Origin: CAZIOH01 sp964540815
GTDB taxonomy: Bacteria > Myxococcota_A > Polyangia > Fen-1088
Direction of reading: 5' to 3'
Length of the DNA stretch: 64,000 nucleotides
Assembly (NCBI GenBank): GCA_964540815.1
Contig: CAZIOH010000024.1
Location: forward strand, 1 to 64,000
Under the pieces are notes generated by a model that did not search any database, was not told the origin of the DNA, and worked only from the letters and a program-made list of their open reading frames with translations. This document shows positions 43,463-53,794 of the stretch, in pieces. The stretch's first letter is position 1, and each line of letters starts with the position of its first letter. A program made the translations under genes and the position numbers.

Positions 43463-45565
43463 GTGATCAAGGTCAGTGCGAGAGCATTCCTCATGACCGT
43501 CTGTACCGGTGTCGTGGCCTGTCACGGCGGTGGGGCGCCCGGCGATGGCGACACCGGGAATGCCCCTGCGGCCGGTCGGGTGGAGGTCCAGCTGGTGGCG
43601 GCGCCGGGAATCGCGCTCGACCGCGTCGCCTATGCGATCACCGGGCCTCATGCCTACGCGGGCACCCTGACGGTCTCGAGCGCGACCACCATCAGCGCCG
43701 TGATCGGCGACATCGCGGTGGGCTCGCCCTACGTCCTCGCCCTGACCGGAACGACGACCGACGGAGCCACGCCGTGCAAGGGAACCTCGGCGCCCTTCGC
43801 CGTGACCGCGTCGATGACGACGGCGGTCGCGCTGCACCTCGTCTGCACCCCGTCACACACCACCGGGAGCGTCGCGGTGTCCGGGGTCGTCAACATCTGC
43901 CCCAGCGTCACCAGCGTCAGCGCGAATCCACCGGTCGTGAACCTGATCGCGCTCAGCAGCACGGCGGTCGACCCCGACGCCGGTCCGGGGCCCATCTCCT
44001 ACCTGTGGACCTCCACGAGCGGCTCGCTCAGCAGCGCGACCGTCGCGAACCCGACCTTCACGTGCACCGCCCCGGGCTACGCCTCGCTCACGCTGACGGT
44101 GAGCGACGGGGACCCGAGCTGCGCCGACACCTTCAACGTCCTCGTGCCCTGTCCGCCGGACTCCGCTCTCGGCGCGCAGGCCTGGGTCGAGATCGGCGCA
44201 AACGATCAGGCGATCGCCCGGCTCCTGACTCCGTACAGCGTGTGCCCCTCGATCACCGTCGATGGGGTGACCAGCGCCATGACCGTCCGCGCCCCGGCCG
44301 CCACCCTGCCCATCCGGACCACCAGCACCGATGCCACCATCGCCGCGGCCACGACCTCGGGCAACTCGAAGCCGTCGGTCTTCACCACGACGACCTGCGA
44401 GCTCCTCCTCCCCGCCGGGGCGATGACGGCCACGGTGGCCGGCATCACCCTGCCCCTGCCGAAGCCGGTGGTCAACCGCGTCGTGATCCTCGGCGACACC
44501 GGGTGCCGCATCTCGATCGGGAACGTCTACCAGGCCTGCTCCGATCCGACCCAGTGGCCCTTCCCGGTGATCGCGGCGGCGGCCGCCGCCATGCAGCCCG
44601 ATCTCGTGCTGCACGTGGGCGATTACGCGTACCGAGACAACCCGTGCCCGCCGGGCAACAGCGCCTGCGCCGGACAACCCTGGGGCTACGGGTCCGACGC
44701 CTGGGCGGCGGACTTCTTCACGCCGGGGGCCCCTCTGCTCGCGGCGGCCCCCTGGGTCATGGTCCGAGGCAACCACGAGGTCTGCAACCGCGCCGGTCAG
44801 GGATGGTACCGGTACCTCGACCCGAACCCCTTCGACCGCACCGGGGTCAAGACCTGCGACAATCCGACCTACGACAGCACCGGCAACTACAACGATCCGT
44901 GGGCCGTCTCCTTCGGTGACACACAGTTCATCGTGTTCGACTCCTCGAACACCTCGAAGAGCGCCTACGCGCCCGCCGCGTTCATGCCCTACACGACCGA
45001 GCTCTCGGAGGCGGCCAGCCTGGCCAGCAATGCCAACCTGCTGAGCATGTTCGCCGTCCACCACCCGGTCCTCGGCTACTCGGCGGGGAGCCCACCCACC
45101 ATTGGCAACGCGGGTCTCCAGTCGGTCATGAACGCCGCCTACCCGGGCAACTACTACCCGCCAAACATCGCGGTCGCCCTGCACGGGCACGTGCACGACT
45201 TCCAGGCCCTCAGCTTCGGCAGCAACCACCCGGCGACGTTCGTGGCCGGCAACGGCGGCGACAACCTGGACACGGCCCTGCCGGCGGTGTTCAACCCCAA
45301 CGCCGACCTGCCCGCCCCCAACACCGTGGTCAATTCCTTCGCCTTCTCCCAGGAGTTTGGCTTCATGGTCATGGACCGGGTGGGCGCGGTCGGCGCCAAG
45401 AGCTGGAAGTTCAGCTCCTACCGGACCAACGGGACGCTCATCGCGGTCTGCACGATGGGGGCCGCGATCCCCTGCAGCGGGGTGTGTGACAGCACCCCGG
45501 GCAGCCAGATCACCTGCACGGACGGGGGCGGGAATCTGGTCGGGAGCTACACGAACATCCCCTGA
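43463..45565 (+). CDS. Secreted calcineurin-like metallophosphoesterase lipoprotein
   Basis: Exported phosphoesterase of 700 aa. The GTG start is fixed by a perfect AAGGAGG; the signal sequence ends in a lipobox (VVAC, Cys20). Residues about 40-330 are beta-sandwich modules including a PKD/Ig-like 'PISYLWTSTSGSLS'. The catalytic domain spans about 335-640, with the five metal-site motifs in order: 'LGDTG' (340), 'VGDYAY' (385), 'RGNHE' (435), 'VHHP' (532) and 'HGHVHD' (573), as in purple-acid-phosphatase-like enzymes. It would release phosphate from extracellular esters using two metal ions. Its stop is 4 nt from the next start, so it heads a three-gene unit with the peroxidase and HupE-like genes. 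Confidence 0.88.
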   Translation: MIKVSARAFLMTVCTGVVACHGGGAPGDGDTGNAPAAGRVEVQLVAAPGIALDRVAYAITGPHAYAGTLTVSSATTISAVIGDIAVGSPYVLALTGTTTDGATPCKGTSAPFAVTASMTTAVALHLVCTPSHTTGSVAVSGVVNICPSVTSVSANPPVVNLIALSSTAVDPDAGPGPISYLWTSTSGSLSSATVANPTFTCTAPGYASLTLTVSDGDPSCADTFNVLVPCPPDSALGAQAWVEIGANDQAIARLLTPYSVCPSITVDGVTSAMTVRAPAATLPIRTTSTDATIAAATTSGNSKPSVFTTTTCELLLPAGAMTATVAGITLPLPKPVVNRVVILGDTGCRISIGNVYQACSDPTQWPFPVIAAAAAAMQPDLVLHVGDYAYRDNPCPPGNSACAGQPWGYGSDAWAADFFTPGAPLLAAAPWVMVRGNHEVCNRAGQGWYRYLDPNPFDRTGVKTCDNPTYDSTGNYNDPWAVSFGDTQFIVFDSSNTSKSAYAPAAFMPYTTELSEAASLASNANLLSMFAVHHPVLGYSAGSPPTIGNAGLQSVMNAAYPGNYYPPNIAVALHGHVHDFQALSFGSNHPATFVAGNGGDNLDTALPAVFNPNADLPAPNTVVNSFAFSQEFGFMVMDRVGAVGAKSWKFSSYRTNGTLIAVCTMGAAIPCSGVCDSTPGSQITCTDGGGNLVGSYTNIP

Positions 45566-45569
45566 CGGA

Positions 45570-47057
45570 GTGAAGCACGACGCAGCCCATTGGTCGCGCC
45601 GGGGAGCTGGCGCGGCGCTCACCCTGCTCTGGGTCCTCGGCGCCTGCGGCGACCGCCCGGCTGCCCTTGCCCCGAGGCCCACGCAGACGCCGACGCAGAA
45701 GCCGACGCAGAAGCCGACGATGGCCGAGGCCTGGGCCGCGGCGCGGCTCCCGAACCTTCCCCGCTCGCCGGTCGTACCGGCTCACCGCACGAACGTCCTT
45801 TCGGTCCCTCCCCGCCAGGGTCCGCCGGACGACCCCGCGCTCGTGGCGCTCGGCAGGAAGATCTTCTTCGATGCCCGGCTGTCGGGGCCGCCCGGCACCA
45901 GCTGCGCGAGCTGCCACGATCCAGCGCGCGCCTTCTCGGGGCGCCACGGTTCCCCCATCGGGGTCGCCTCCGGGAGCCGCCCCGGGCACTTCGCTCGGCG
46001 CTCGACCCCCTCGGTGCTCTACATGCGGTACGTGCCGAGGTTCCACTATTTCGACGACGACGAGAACCCCGCGCCCGAGCCGCGCGGGGGATTCTTCTGG
46101 GATGGGCGCTCCGACAGCGTCGCGGAGCTGGTCCGTCAGCCCCTCTTCGAACCCGATGAGATGAACGCAGGGACCCCGGGGCGGCTGGCGGCGAAGATCA
46201 TGCGCGGCCCCTATGCGGAGGATCTTCGCCGCGCGATCGGTCGATCGTTGCCCCCGGAGGCGTTGCCCCCGGAGGCGTTGCCCCCGGAGGCGGTCCTGAG
46301 AGGGGTCGGACAGGCGCTCGAAGCCTACCTGAAGAGTGACGAGATGACGCCGAGCAGCTCGAAGTACGATGAATACGTCCGCGGCCAGGCCACCTTGACG
46401 GAGCAGGAGCGGCGAGGCCTCGAGGCCTTCAAGGATCGGCGCCGCGGCGCTTGCTCCGGGTGTCACCGGATGGCCGAGACGTCCACCGACCCTGCCGAAT
46501 CGATGTTCACCGACTACGGGTACGATGCGATCGCCGTCCCCCGCAACCGGGAGCTGCCCGGCAATCGCGACGCCGCGCGGTTCGATCTCGGCCTCTGCGA
46601 GCGAAGGGATACGATGACCCCATCGAACGACGACCGGTGGTGCTCGAGCTTCCGCACGCCGTCGCTGCGAAACGTCGCGGTTCGCGACCGCTTCGGGCAC
46701 AACGGCGTGTTCAAGAGTCTCCGGGACGTCGTGGTCTTCTATGCGCGGCGGGCCGTGTCGCCCGGCCTCGTCTACCCCCCGGGGGAGACGTTCGACGACG
46801 TGCCGACCCCATTCCGCCAGAACGTCAACATCTTCTCCCCCGTCTACAACCGGAAGGAGGGCTCCCCTCCGCCACTCACCGACGACGACATCGACGCGAT
46901 CGTGGCCTTCCTGGGGACGCTGACCGATGCGCCGTTCGTGGAGGCGCGGGCGGACCGCGCCCAGGTGGGACGGGCGCACGGGCGCACGGTGGCAAGGGCG
47001 CGAGGTCAGCGCTCGCCGACCAGCGGTCCGATGGTCGGCCAGGTGGTCACCCCATGA
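45570..47057 (+). CDS. Di-haem cytochrome c peroxidase (CcpA/MauG family) lipoprotein
   Basis: Periplasmic or outer-leaflet di-haem protein of 495 aa. GTG start, signal sequence with lipobox LGAC (about residue 28), then a (TPTQKP)n linker. Haem sites are CASCH (Cys112-His116) and CSGCH (Cys295-His299). 'ARLSGPPGTSCASCH', 'GGFFWDGR', 'PLFEPDEMN' and 'RTPSLRNVAVRDRFGHNG' are family blocks. An imperfect triple LPPEA repeat sits near 230-245. Members reduce hydrogen peroxide or oxidise protein or small substrates. The C-terminal 30 residues are basic and unlike the family. It is preceded by the phosphoesterase and its stop overlaps the HupE-like ATG. Confidence 0.88.
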   Translation: MKHDAAHWSRRGAGAALTLLWVLGACGDRPAALAPRPTQTPTQKPTQKPTMAEAWAAARLPNLPRSPVVPAHRTNVLSVPPRQGPPDDPALVALGRKIFFDARLSGPPGTSCASCHDPARAFSGRHGSPIGVASGSRPGHFARRSTPSVLYMRYVPRFHYFDDDENPAPEPRGGFFWDGRSDSVAELVRQPLFEPDEMNAGTPGRLAAKIMRGPYAEDLRRAIGRSLPPEALPPEALPPEAVLRGVGQALEAYLKSDEMTPSSSKYDEYVRGQATLTEQERRGLEAFKDRRRGACSGCHRMAETSTDPAESMFTDYGYDAIAVPRNRELPGNRDAARFDLGLCERRDTMTPSNDDRWCSSFRTPSLRNVAVRDRFGHNGVFKSLRDVVVFYARRAVSPGLVYPPGETFDDVPTPFRQNVNIFSPVYNRKEGSPPPLTDDDIDAIVAFLGTLTDAPFVEARADRAQVGRAHGRTVARARGQRSPTSGPMVGQVVTP

Positions 47058-48229
47058 CGACGCCAAGGAGGAGGCGACCCGGCGCGGGCGCCGCCGGCAC
47101 CGCCGGCGTCCTGGCGGCTGCCATTGGCGTCGCGGCCTCGGCGCCCGAACCGCAGGCTTTCGCCCATCCGGTCGGTCTCTCGAGCGGCGAGTACCGGCTG
47201 GACGGCCGGGTGCTGAGCGGCGACATCGGCATGTCCGATCGCGAGCTCGCGCGACTCCTGCCCGACATCGACACGGACCGCGACCGGTCGATCGACGCCG
47301 CCGAGTTGACCGCGGGTCGGGACTCCGTGGCCCGCGCGCTGGTGGAAGGCCTCACGGTCGAGGCCGACGGGAAGGCCTGCGCAGGCTCCCTCGACCGCGC
47401 GTGGGTGCTCGAGGCCGAGGGCGGCGTCGCGTTCCAGGTGCACCACACCTGCCCGGCGGCTCCCGTTCGACTCACGCTGGCTGCGCCCATCCTCGGCGCC
47501 CTGCCCCCCGGCCATCGCCACATGGCACGCGTCTTCATCTCGGGGAGGGCGCAGCTCATGGTGCTCGACCGGACCCACGCGTCGTGGACTTTGGACTCGA
47601 CCCCGGACTCGACCCTGGACTCGACCCGGCGCTCGACCCCGGACGCGGCGGGCCCGACCCCGAGCGTCGCCCGGGTGGCCTGGTCGATGCTGAAGCTGGG
47701 GGTGGAGCACATCCTCACGGGTGCCGATCACCTGGTCTTCTTGCTGGGCCTCGTCCTCGTCGGGGGGACCCTGCGCGCGCTCCTGGGGGTGGTCACCGCC
47801 TTCACGCTGGCGCATTCCATCACCCTCGCGCTCGCAGCGCTGTCGGTGGTCGCGCCGAGCCCGGGCCTGGTCGAGCCGGCGATCGCGCTGTCGATCGCCT
47901 ACGTGGGGGTCGAGAACCTCTTCGTGCCAGACGCCAGCAAGCGCTGGCGGATCACCTTTCCCTTCGGGCTCGTCCACGGGTTCGGCTTTGCCGGCGCCCT
48001 GCGCCAGATCGGCTTGCCACGGGGACAGGTCCCGCTGGCGCTGATCTCGTTCAACCTCGGCGTCGAGACCGGGCAGCTCGCCGTCCTGACCGTCGCGCTG
48101 CCCATCTTGATGGCGGCGCTCCGACGCTCCCCCTGGTTCGAAGATCGCGGCGTCAAGATCGTGAGCGCCCTCATCGCCCTGGCCGGCGCGGCGCTGTTCA
48201 TCGTACGCTTGCGGGAGCCCCGAGGGTGA
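47054..48229 (+). CDS. HupE/UreJ-type membrane protein with EF-hand-like N-terminal domain
   Basis: Protein of 391 aa. Signal peptide to about residue 37; an extracytoplasmic domain follows with an EF-hand-like 'DIDTDRDRSIDAAEL' (about 75-90), then a Thr/Ser/Asp repeat linker (STPDSTLDSTRRST). Residues about 215-390 are the HupE/UreJ_2 membrane domain: 'LGVEHILTGADHLVFLLGL', 'FTLAHSITLALA' and 'FGLVHGFGFAGAL', with histidines inside membrane helices that in this superfamily are proposed to carry nickel or cobalt. The ATG overlaps the peroxidase stop (ATGA). The cargo is not established. Confidence 0.85.
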   Translation: MTTPRRRRPGAGAAGTAGVLAAAIGVAASAPEPQAFAHPVGLSSGEYRLDGRVLSGDIGMSDRELARLLPDIDTDRDRSIDAAELTAGRDSVARALVEGLTVEADGKACAGSLDRAWVLEAEGGVAFQVHHTCPAAPVRLTLAAPILGALPPGHRHMARVFISGRAQLMVLDRTHASWTLDSTPDSTLDSTRRSTPDAAGPTPSVARVAWSMLKLGVEHILTGADHLVFLLGLVLVGGTLRALLGVVTAFTLAHSITLALAALSVVAPSPGLVEPAIALSIAYVGVENLFVPDASKRWRITFPFGLVHGFGFAGALRQIGLPRGQVPLALISFNLGVETGQLAVLTVALPILMAALRRSPWFEDRGVKIVSALIALAGAALFIVRLREPRG

Positions 48230-48327
48230 TCGCCCATCCAGGCGCATCGACCGTGCGGGCCAACGCGGCGCCCAGAATGTGACCGAGCGCGCTGGCCTCG
48301 GCGGGCTCCGGTGGCTAGGTTTGCGGG

Positions 48328-48678
48328 ATGGATTCGAGACGGGTGCGCAGCTGGATGGCCGGCGTGGGTCTTCTGGCCTGCGCGGGCACATTGGGCATGA
48401 TGTCCGGTTGCTATGCCGAGGCGGAGGGGACGATCCCACCGCCCGAGTACGCGTATGGCTATGCGCCGGTCTACTACGACGGATACGTCGTCTACTACGA
48501 CGATCTCGGCCGCCCGTACTATTACGTCAACGGCGGCATCCAGTATGTCCCCCAGGCGTCCCCGTTCTACCTGGGACTGGTCGCGCACTGGCGCACCTTC
48601 GGTCCCCACTACCACGACTGGCACGTGCATGCCGGCGAGCGCTACCGCGCCTACCGCTTTCATGGTCACCGCCGCTGA
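48328..48678 (+). CDS. Small Tyr/His-rich lipoprotein
   Basis: Predicted lipoprotein of 116 aa with lipobox MMSGC (Cys28). The mature part is exceptionally rich in Tyr (about 20 of 88 residues: 'YAYGYAPVYYDGYVVYYDD') and His toward the C-terminus ('HYHDWHVHAGERYRAYRFHGHRR'). It resembles small envelope proteins of unknown function in myxobacteria and other proteobacteria; metal or peptidoglycan contact is possible. Convergent with flgL, 10 nt between stops. Confidence 0.7.
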   Translation: MDSRRVRSWMAGVGLLACAGTLGMMSGCYAEAEGTIPPPEYAYGYAPVYYDGYVVYYDDLGRPYYYVNGGIQYVPQASPFYLGLVAHWRTFGPHYHDWHVHAGERYRAYRFHGHRR

Positions 48679-48688
48679 GCGGCTCGCC

Positions 48689-49573
48689 CTACTTGAGGAA
48701 GTCGAGCAAGCTGTACTGAAAGCTCTTGGCCGTGACCGTCAGGGTGGCCTCGAGACCCTGTTGCGCGGCGGCCAGCTGAGAGCTCGCGTCGAAGATGTCG
48801 ACCTCGCTCTCGGCGCTGAGGGCCTTCTTGACCGCGTCGGTGGCCGCGGCGCTCACACTCTGGGCGTTGGCCATTCCGTCCATCAGCGTGCCGGTCTGGG
48901 CCAGCCCCGCCGCGACTTGATCCACCCCGCTCTGCAAGGTGTCGAGCGCGCCGCGCGCCGTCGCCCCATCGTTCGAGGCCAGGGCGTTGGCGATGGCCCC
49001 GAGGTTTCCGAGGATGTCCACGCCGCCCCCCACCCCCTTGATGATCTGGTCGGCGCGGACCGATGAATTTTGCAGCAGCCCTGGCGCGACCTCGACCTGC
49101 CGGGTGGCCGTGTCCCCCTGGTAGTTGCCGCTGACGTCGAACGGCGGGGTGCGATCGACGTTTCCGCCGAAGATGTAACGCCCGCCGATCTGGGTGTTCA
49201 TCACCTGGACAATCTGGGCCGAGATGCCCCGGATCTCGGCGGCGCCGTTGGCCCGCTCGGAGGCCGAATACGTATCGTTGCCGAGCTGCACCGACAGGTC
49301 GCGCGCGCGGGCCAGCAAGGTGCTCACGCTCTGCAAGGCCCCGTCGGCGGTCTGCAGCTCGTCGCTCGCGCTCGACACGGTCTTGTCGATGGTGGCCAGC
49401 CGATCGATCGCCATCTGATGCGTCACCATCATGCTGGCGGCCGCGGGATCATCGCCCGGGTGGACCACCCGGACGCCGTCGGTGACCTTCTGCTGGGCCT
49501 GGAAGGCGCGATCGCGCGCCGCCGCGACCTGGGCCTGGGCACCTTCGTAGATGAGGGCGTTCGTCACGCGCAT
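48689..49573 (-). CDS. flgL: Flagellar hook-associated protein 3 FlgL
   Basis: Hook-filament junction protein of 294 aa, secreted through the flagellar export apparatus. The N-terminal 'RVTNALIYEGAQAQVAAARDRAFQAQQKVTDG' region and 'VHPGDDPAAASMMV' are the flagellin-like coiled segment (residues 1-135); the C-terminal helix ends 'LEATLTVTAKSFQYSLLDFL'. The middle (135-230) is the hook-specific domain. It is the last gene of the flgF-to-flgL run and starts 25 nt after flgK. Confidence 0.9.
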   Translation of the reverse strand: MRVTNALIYEGAQAQVAAARDRAFQAQQKVTDGVRVVHPGDDPAAASMMVTHQMAIDRLATIDKTVSSASDELQTADGALQSVSTLLARARDLSVQLGNDTYSASERANGAAEIRGISAQIVQVMNTQIGGRYIFGGNVDRTPPFDVSGNYQGDTATRQVEVAPGLLQNSSVRADQIIKGVGGGVDILGNLGAIANALASNDGATARGALDTLQSGVDQVAAGLAQTGTLMDGMANAQSVSAAATDAVKKALSAESEVDIFDASSQLAAAQQGLEATLTVTAKSFQYSLLDFLK

Positions 49574-49598
49574 CAGGGATTCCTTTCGGCTGTCTCGA

Positions 49599-51017
49599 TC
49601 ATCCGGTGGTGGTCCCGATGCTCATCAGCGTCATCAACATGCTGTTGGCGGTGGTGATCACCTTGCTCACGGCCTGGTAGGCGGTCTGCGCCTTGGTCAG
49701 GTTGATCATCTCCTCGTCGATCGAGACGCCCGCCGAGGAGTTCCTCAGATCCGTGAGGTGGGTGACCATCGCCGAATCGTGGGCCGCGGTGGCGGTGGCG
49801 GTGGCCGAGCTGGTGCCGAAGTCGCCGGTGATCTTCTGGAGCGTGGCGACCGGATCGTTGCCTCCCGCCAGGGTCTGGGCTTCCGTGGCGATCATGGCCA
49901 GGATATTTCGGTTGTCGCCGGAGGCCGCCGGCAGGGTGGTGGCCGCCGCCAGCAGCTTCGGGTCGGCCGCCACGATCGGGTTCACCGCGATCTGGCTGGC
50001 CGCCCCCGCCGACGTGGTCGGGAGGGTGAACAGGGCGCGGCCGGTGGTGCCGTCCATGGCGTACCCGGCGGCGTGCAGGGTGTTGAGGCTGGTCCCGAGA
50101 TCGAAGGCCAGCCCGTCGACCGCGTTGGCGGCGGTCTTGAGCGCGCCGTCGCGGGCGTCGAGCAGACCGCCGACCTCGCCACCCATGAAGGCGGTGGGCA
50201 GGGCCGAGGGTCCCGAGCCATCGGCCTTGGTCACGAGGAGCCGCAGGTGGCTGCCGTTGGTGGCGTCTGGCAGCGCCGAGAGCTGGCTGGCCGAGTTGCC
50301 GGTGACGAGGGCGAGACCACCCGGCAGGGCCATCAGGGTGTCTCCGGCCTCGTTGGTGTAGGGGGTGGAGCCGGTCAGCCGTGCCAGGGTGTCCGCGGCG
50401 GTGCGGCGCGCGTCGAGCAGATCGTTCACGTCACCGCCGGCGGCGGAGGTCTGCTGAATCCGGCCGTTGAGATCGGCGAGATTGCGCGCGGTGGAGTTGA
50501 TGACGTTCAGATCACCCTGGATCTTCGAGTCGATCCCGTTGCGGGTGTCCTCGATGGTGGCGGCGGTCTGGTTGAAGGACTGGGCGAGGTTGGCGCTGGT
50601 CGACAGGACATTCTGCCTGAGCCCCACGTCGCCCGGGTTCTGCGACAGGGTTCGGAGCGAGGTATAGAACTGACTGACGGTCGACGACAGGCCGCCGGGC
50701 AGGGCCGGATCGAGGGCCGACATCGCCTGGAGGGCGTCGCTCTCGGCCTGGGAGCGACCACCAGCCGCCAGGGTCTGAGGGACCTGGCGCTCGACGAACG
50801 CGTCGCGGGCCTGCGTGATGACGCCGATGGAGACACCACGTCCCACCGCCAGTGGACCCGTGACCCCGGAGGCGGGATTCGCCACGAGCTCGACGGTCTG
50901 CCGGGTGTAACCGGGCGTGTTGGCGTTGGCGATGTTGTTGCCGGCGGTGGCCAGGGCCGCGCTGTGGGCCCCGAGACTGTTGCCGGACTGGACGAGCAGC
51001 GCGAAGAGATCGGCCAT
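49599..51017 (-). CDS. flgK: Flagellar hook-associated protein 1 FlgK
   Basis: Junction protein of 472 aa that caps the hook before filament assembly. The start at 51017 gives the family N-terminus 'MADLFALLVQSGNSLGAHSAAL', with 'NNIANANTPGYTRQ' as the rod/hook signature at about 27-40. The C-terminus 'EEMINLTKAQTAYQAVSKVITTANSMLMTLMSI' is the matching helix. The ATG lies 1 nt beyond the flgN stop; residues upstream in the same frame are flgN shadow. Confidence 0.93.
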   Translation of the reverse strand: MADLFALLVQSGNSLGAHSAALATAGNNIANANTPGYTRQTVELVANPASGVTGPLAVGRGVSIGVITQARDAFVERQVPQTLAAGGRSQAESDALQAMSALDPALPGGLSSTVSQFYTSLRTLSQNPGDVGLRQNVLSTSANLAQSFNQTAATIEDTRNGIDSKIQGDLNVINSTARNLADLNGRIQQTSAAGGDVNDLLDARRTAADTLARLTGSTPYTNEAGDTLMALPGGLALVTGNSASQLSALPDATNGSHLRLLVTKADGSGPSALPTAFMGGEVGGLLDARDGALKTAANAVDGLAFDLGTSLNTLHAAGYAMDGTTGRALFTLPTTSAGAASQIAVNPIVAADPKLLAAATTLPAASGDNRNILAMIATEAQTLAGGNDPVATLQKITGDFGTSSATATATAAHDSAMVTHLTDLRNSSAGVSIDEEMINLTKAQTAYQAVSKVITTANSMLMTLMSIGTTTG

Positions 51018-51018
51018 C

Positions 51019-51492
51019 TCACACCACCCGCACGTGGGTCGAGGACCGGTGATCGGTGGGGCTGGTGCCGCGCCGGTTGTAGGAAATCGGGCGCGGGCAG
51101 AGCACCGCCAGGTGCGCGCGGACATAGGAGAGGGCGCGCTGGCCGAGGGCCAGGTTCATGGCGTCGAGCTCGTGGAGCGCTGTCGCGAGGGCGCGGATGT
51201 CGGCGAAGGCCCGACCGAGCGCCCGCCCCTCGAGCGGAAGGTGCGCCTCGAGGCCGGTCAGCGTCACCTCGGGCAGGCCGAGATGGTCGGAGGCGGCGCG
51301 CAGGTCGCTGGCGAGCCGCAGCTGCAGATCGGCGGTGCGCTGATTGAACTCGGCCCGGCGCTCGGCGCGGGCGTGCAGCCCGGCCACGTCGATGTTGCGG
51401 ATGAGGAGGCGCTCGCCCCGGGCGAGCTCGACCTCTGCCTCCAGGGAAGCGCGAATGGCTTCCGCCGTGTCGAGCGCGGGTTGAAGGATCAT
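51019..51492 (-). CDS. flgN: FlgN-like flagellar export chaperone
   Basis: Helical protein of 157 aa, expected to hold FlgK and FlgL in the cytoplasm before export. The pattern matches FlgN: long amphipathic helices (about 5-110), a 'ELDAMNLALGQRALSYVRAHLAVL' segment and a short tail 'PISYNRRGTSP'. Position directly upstream of flgK, 1 nt apart, is the usual one. Sequence identity to characterised FlgN cannot be judged by eye; the call rests on pattern plus context. Confidence 0.75.
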   Translation of the reverse strand: MILQPALDTAEAIRASLEAEVELARGERLLIRNIDVAGLHARAERRAEFNQRTADLQLRLASDLRAASDHLGLPEVTLTGLEAHLPLEGRALGRAFADIRALATALHELDAMNLALGQRALSYVRAHLAVLCPRPISYNRRGTSPTDHRSSTHVRVV

Positions 51493-51606
51493 GGGGTCAG
51501 CTTCGGTCCCTTCGGGGCGTGGGTTTGGAGGCGTGGGTTGGTCGCCAGAATCGGCGGCGCGGACTCGGCGGTGAAATGGGCCGGGGCGAGCCAGAATGCG
51601 GAGACA

Positions 51607-51906
51607 CTAGCGGTCGAACATGGCCTGGATGCGGGCCTCGACCTCGGCGTCGGCCAGGATTTGCTGGGCGACCTGGCTCGGGTCAGGCTTGTACCCGCCC
51701 GACTTCACCTGCGCCTCGAGCTGCTCGAGTCGCGCGGCATGGGCTCCGCCCGACGACCGCCGTGCGGTCGCGATCGCCACCTCGACGCCCTTGGATGCGG
51801 CCACCGACACCCGATCCTTGGGTTTCGAGGCCTCGTCGGTCGGATTGCTCTCGACCGCCTTGGCGCGTTGAAGGTCCTGAAGTTGTGTAACACCCTCGAT
51901 TTTCAT
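51607..51906 (-). CDS. flgM: Anti-sigma-28 factor FlgM
   Basis: Small protein of 99 aa that binds FliA until the hook is complete and is then exported. The N-terminus is disordered and the C-terminal half, 'ARLEQLEAQVKSGGYKPDPSQVAQQIL', has the FlgM signature in which 'Y.(P/V)D...VA..(I/M)' contacts sigma-28. GGGGGA lies 10 nt upstream of the ATG and it begins 3 nt after flgJ. Its partner FliA is encoded about 7.5 kb away in the same locus. Confidence 0.88.
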   Translation of the reverse strand: MKIEGVTQLQDLQRAKAVESNPTDEASKPKDRVSVAASKGVEVAIATARRSSGGAHAARLEQLEAQVKSGGYKPDPSQVAQQILADAEVEARIQAMFDR

Positions 51907-51909
51907 GGC

Positions 51910-52553
<644 letters not shown>

Positions 52554-52554
<1 letters not shown>

Positions 52555-53780
52555 CACAGCACCTCGAGATCGGCGTCGATGGCGCCGGCCGCCTTCATCG
52601 CCTGCAGGATCGCGATGAGATCGCGCGGGGTCGCTCCGAGCAGGTTCAGCGCCTTGGTGAGATCCTCGATCGACGTGGTGGCGGGCAAAGCCACCATCTG
52701 CTTCTCCTTTTCACGCGCGTCGATCTGCGCCTGCTTGGCCTGCGCGGTCTTGCCCTGGGACAGGGCATTCGGCTGCACGATGATGGGGCTCGCCTGCACC
52801 GAGATGGAGATCCCGCCGTGGGCCACCGCCACCGGGTGGATGCGCACCCGCTCGCCCGCCACCACGGTGCCGGTCCGCTCGCTCACCACGATCCGGGCCC
52901 GCTCGTCCGCGTCCACGTCCAGCCCCTCGATCTTGGTCATGAGCGCGACCGACTTGCCCTTGTACGCCGCCGACACCTTGATCTCGACCGCCGCCGGATC
53001 CAGGGCCCTGGCGGCCTCCTCGCCGAGCGCCTTGTTGATGGCCGCCGCCACGTTGTTGGCGGTCGTGAAGTCCGGGCGCTTGAGCCCGAGCGTGAGCGTG
53101 TCCTTCTCGAGGTTCGGCATCACGGCCCGCTCGATGGTGGCGCCCGCCGGGACCCGCCCCGACGTCGGCTGGTTCTTCTGAAACGACGATCCGAACGCCG
53201 ACACGTCGATGCCCCCCGCCTGCACCGGGCCCTGCGCCAGGCCATACACCTGCCCGTCGGGTCCGGTCAGCGGCGTGACCAGCAGGACCCCTCCCGCCAG
53301 CGAGCGCGCGTTGCCCATCGAGGCCACGCTCACGTCCATGCGCGTGCCCGGCCGCGCGAACGACGGCAGGCGGGAGGTGACCATCACCGCCGCGACGTTC
53401 CGCACCCGCACGTCGTGCGGATCGATCCGGATCCCGAGTCGCCCCAGCATGCCGCTCACCGACTGCGAGGTGAAGAACACGGTCTCGGTGTCGCCCGTCC
53501 CGGCCAGGCCCACCACGAGCCCATAGCCGAAGAGCGCGTTCTCGCGCACCCCCTGCACGTCGACCAGCTCCTTGAGCCTGACCGCCCCGGCGCGCGCCGG
53601 CCCCGCCGACGCGAGCCCGCCCAGCACCACCACCGCGACCGATGCCCAGAGGGCGAAGGGCCGCGGGCTCGTCCGCGAGCTCCGCGCCGTCGCCCCGGCG
53701 GGTCGCCCACCTCGCTCCCCCTCGCGCTCGCGCTCACGCTCACGACGTCGGCTTCGCGGTCCTTGGGCCAGCATGCTCAT
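52554..53780 (-). CDS. flgI: Flagellar P-ring protein FlgI
   Basis: Periplasmic P-ring subunit of 408 aa. A long Arg/Glu-rich n-region (RRREREREREGERGG) precedes the signal peptide core at about 45-60 and a cleavage site near 'GPARAGAVRLKEL'. Family blocks: 'VDVQGVRENALFGYGLVVGL', 'GTGDTETVFFTSQSV', 'NVAAVMVTSRLP' and 'LLGATPRDLIAILQAMK'. The N-terminal Arg/Glu stretch is unusual, and translation might begin later if a shorter signal is used. The chosen ATG (53780) follows GAGGAA; it overlaps no neighbour. Confidence 0.92.
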
Positions 53781-53794
53781 GTGGTTGCCATTCC

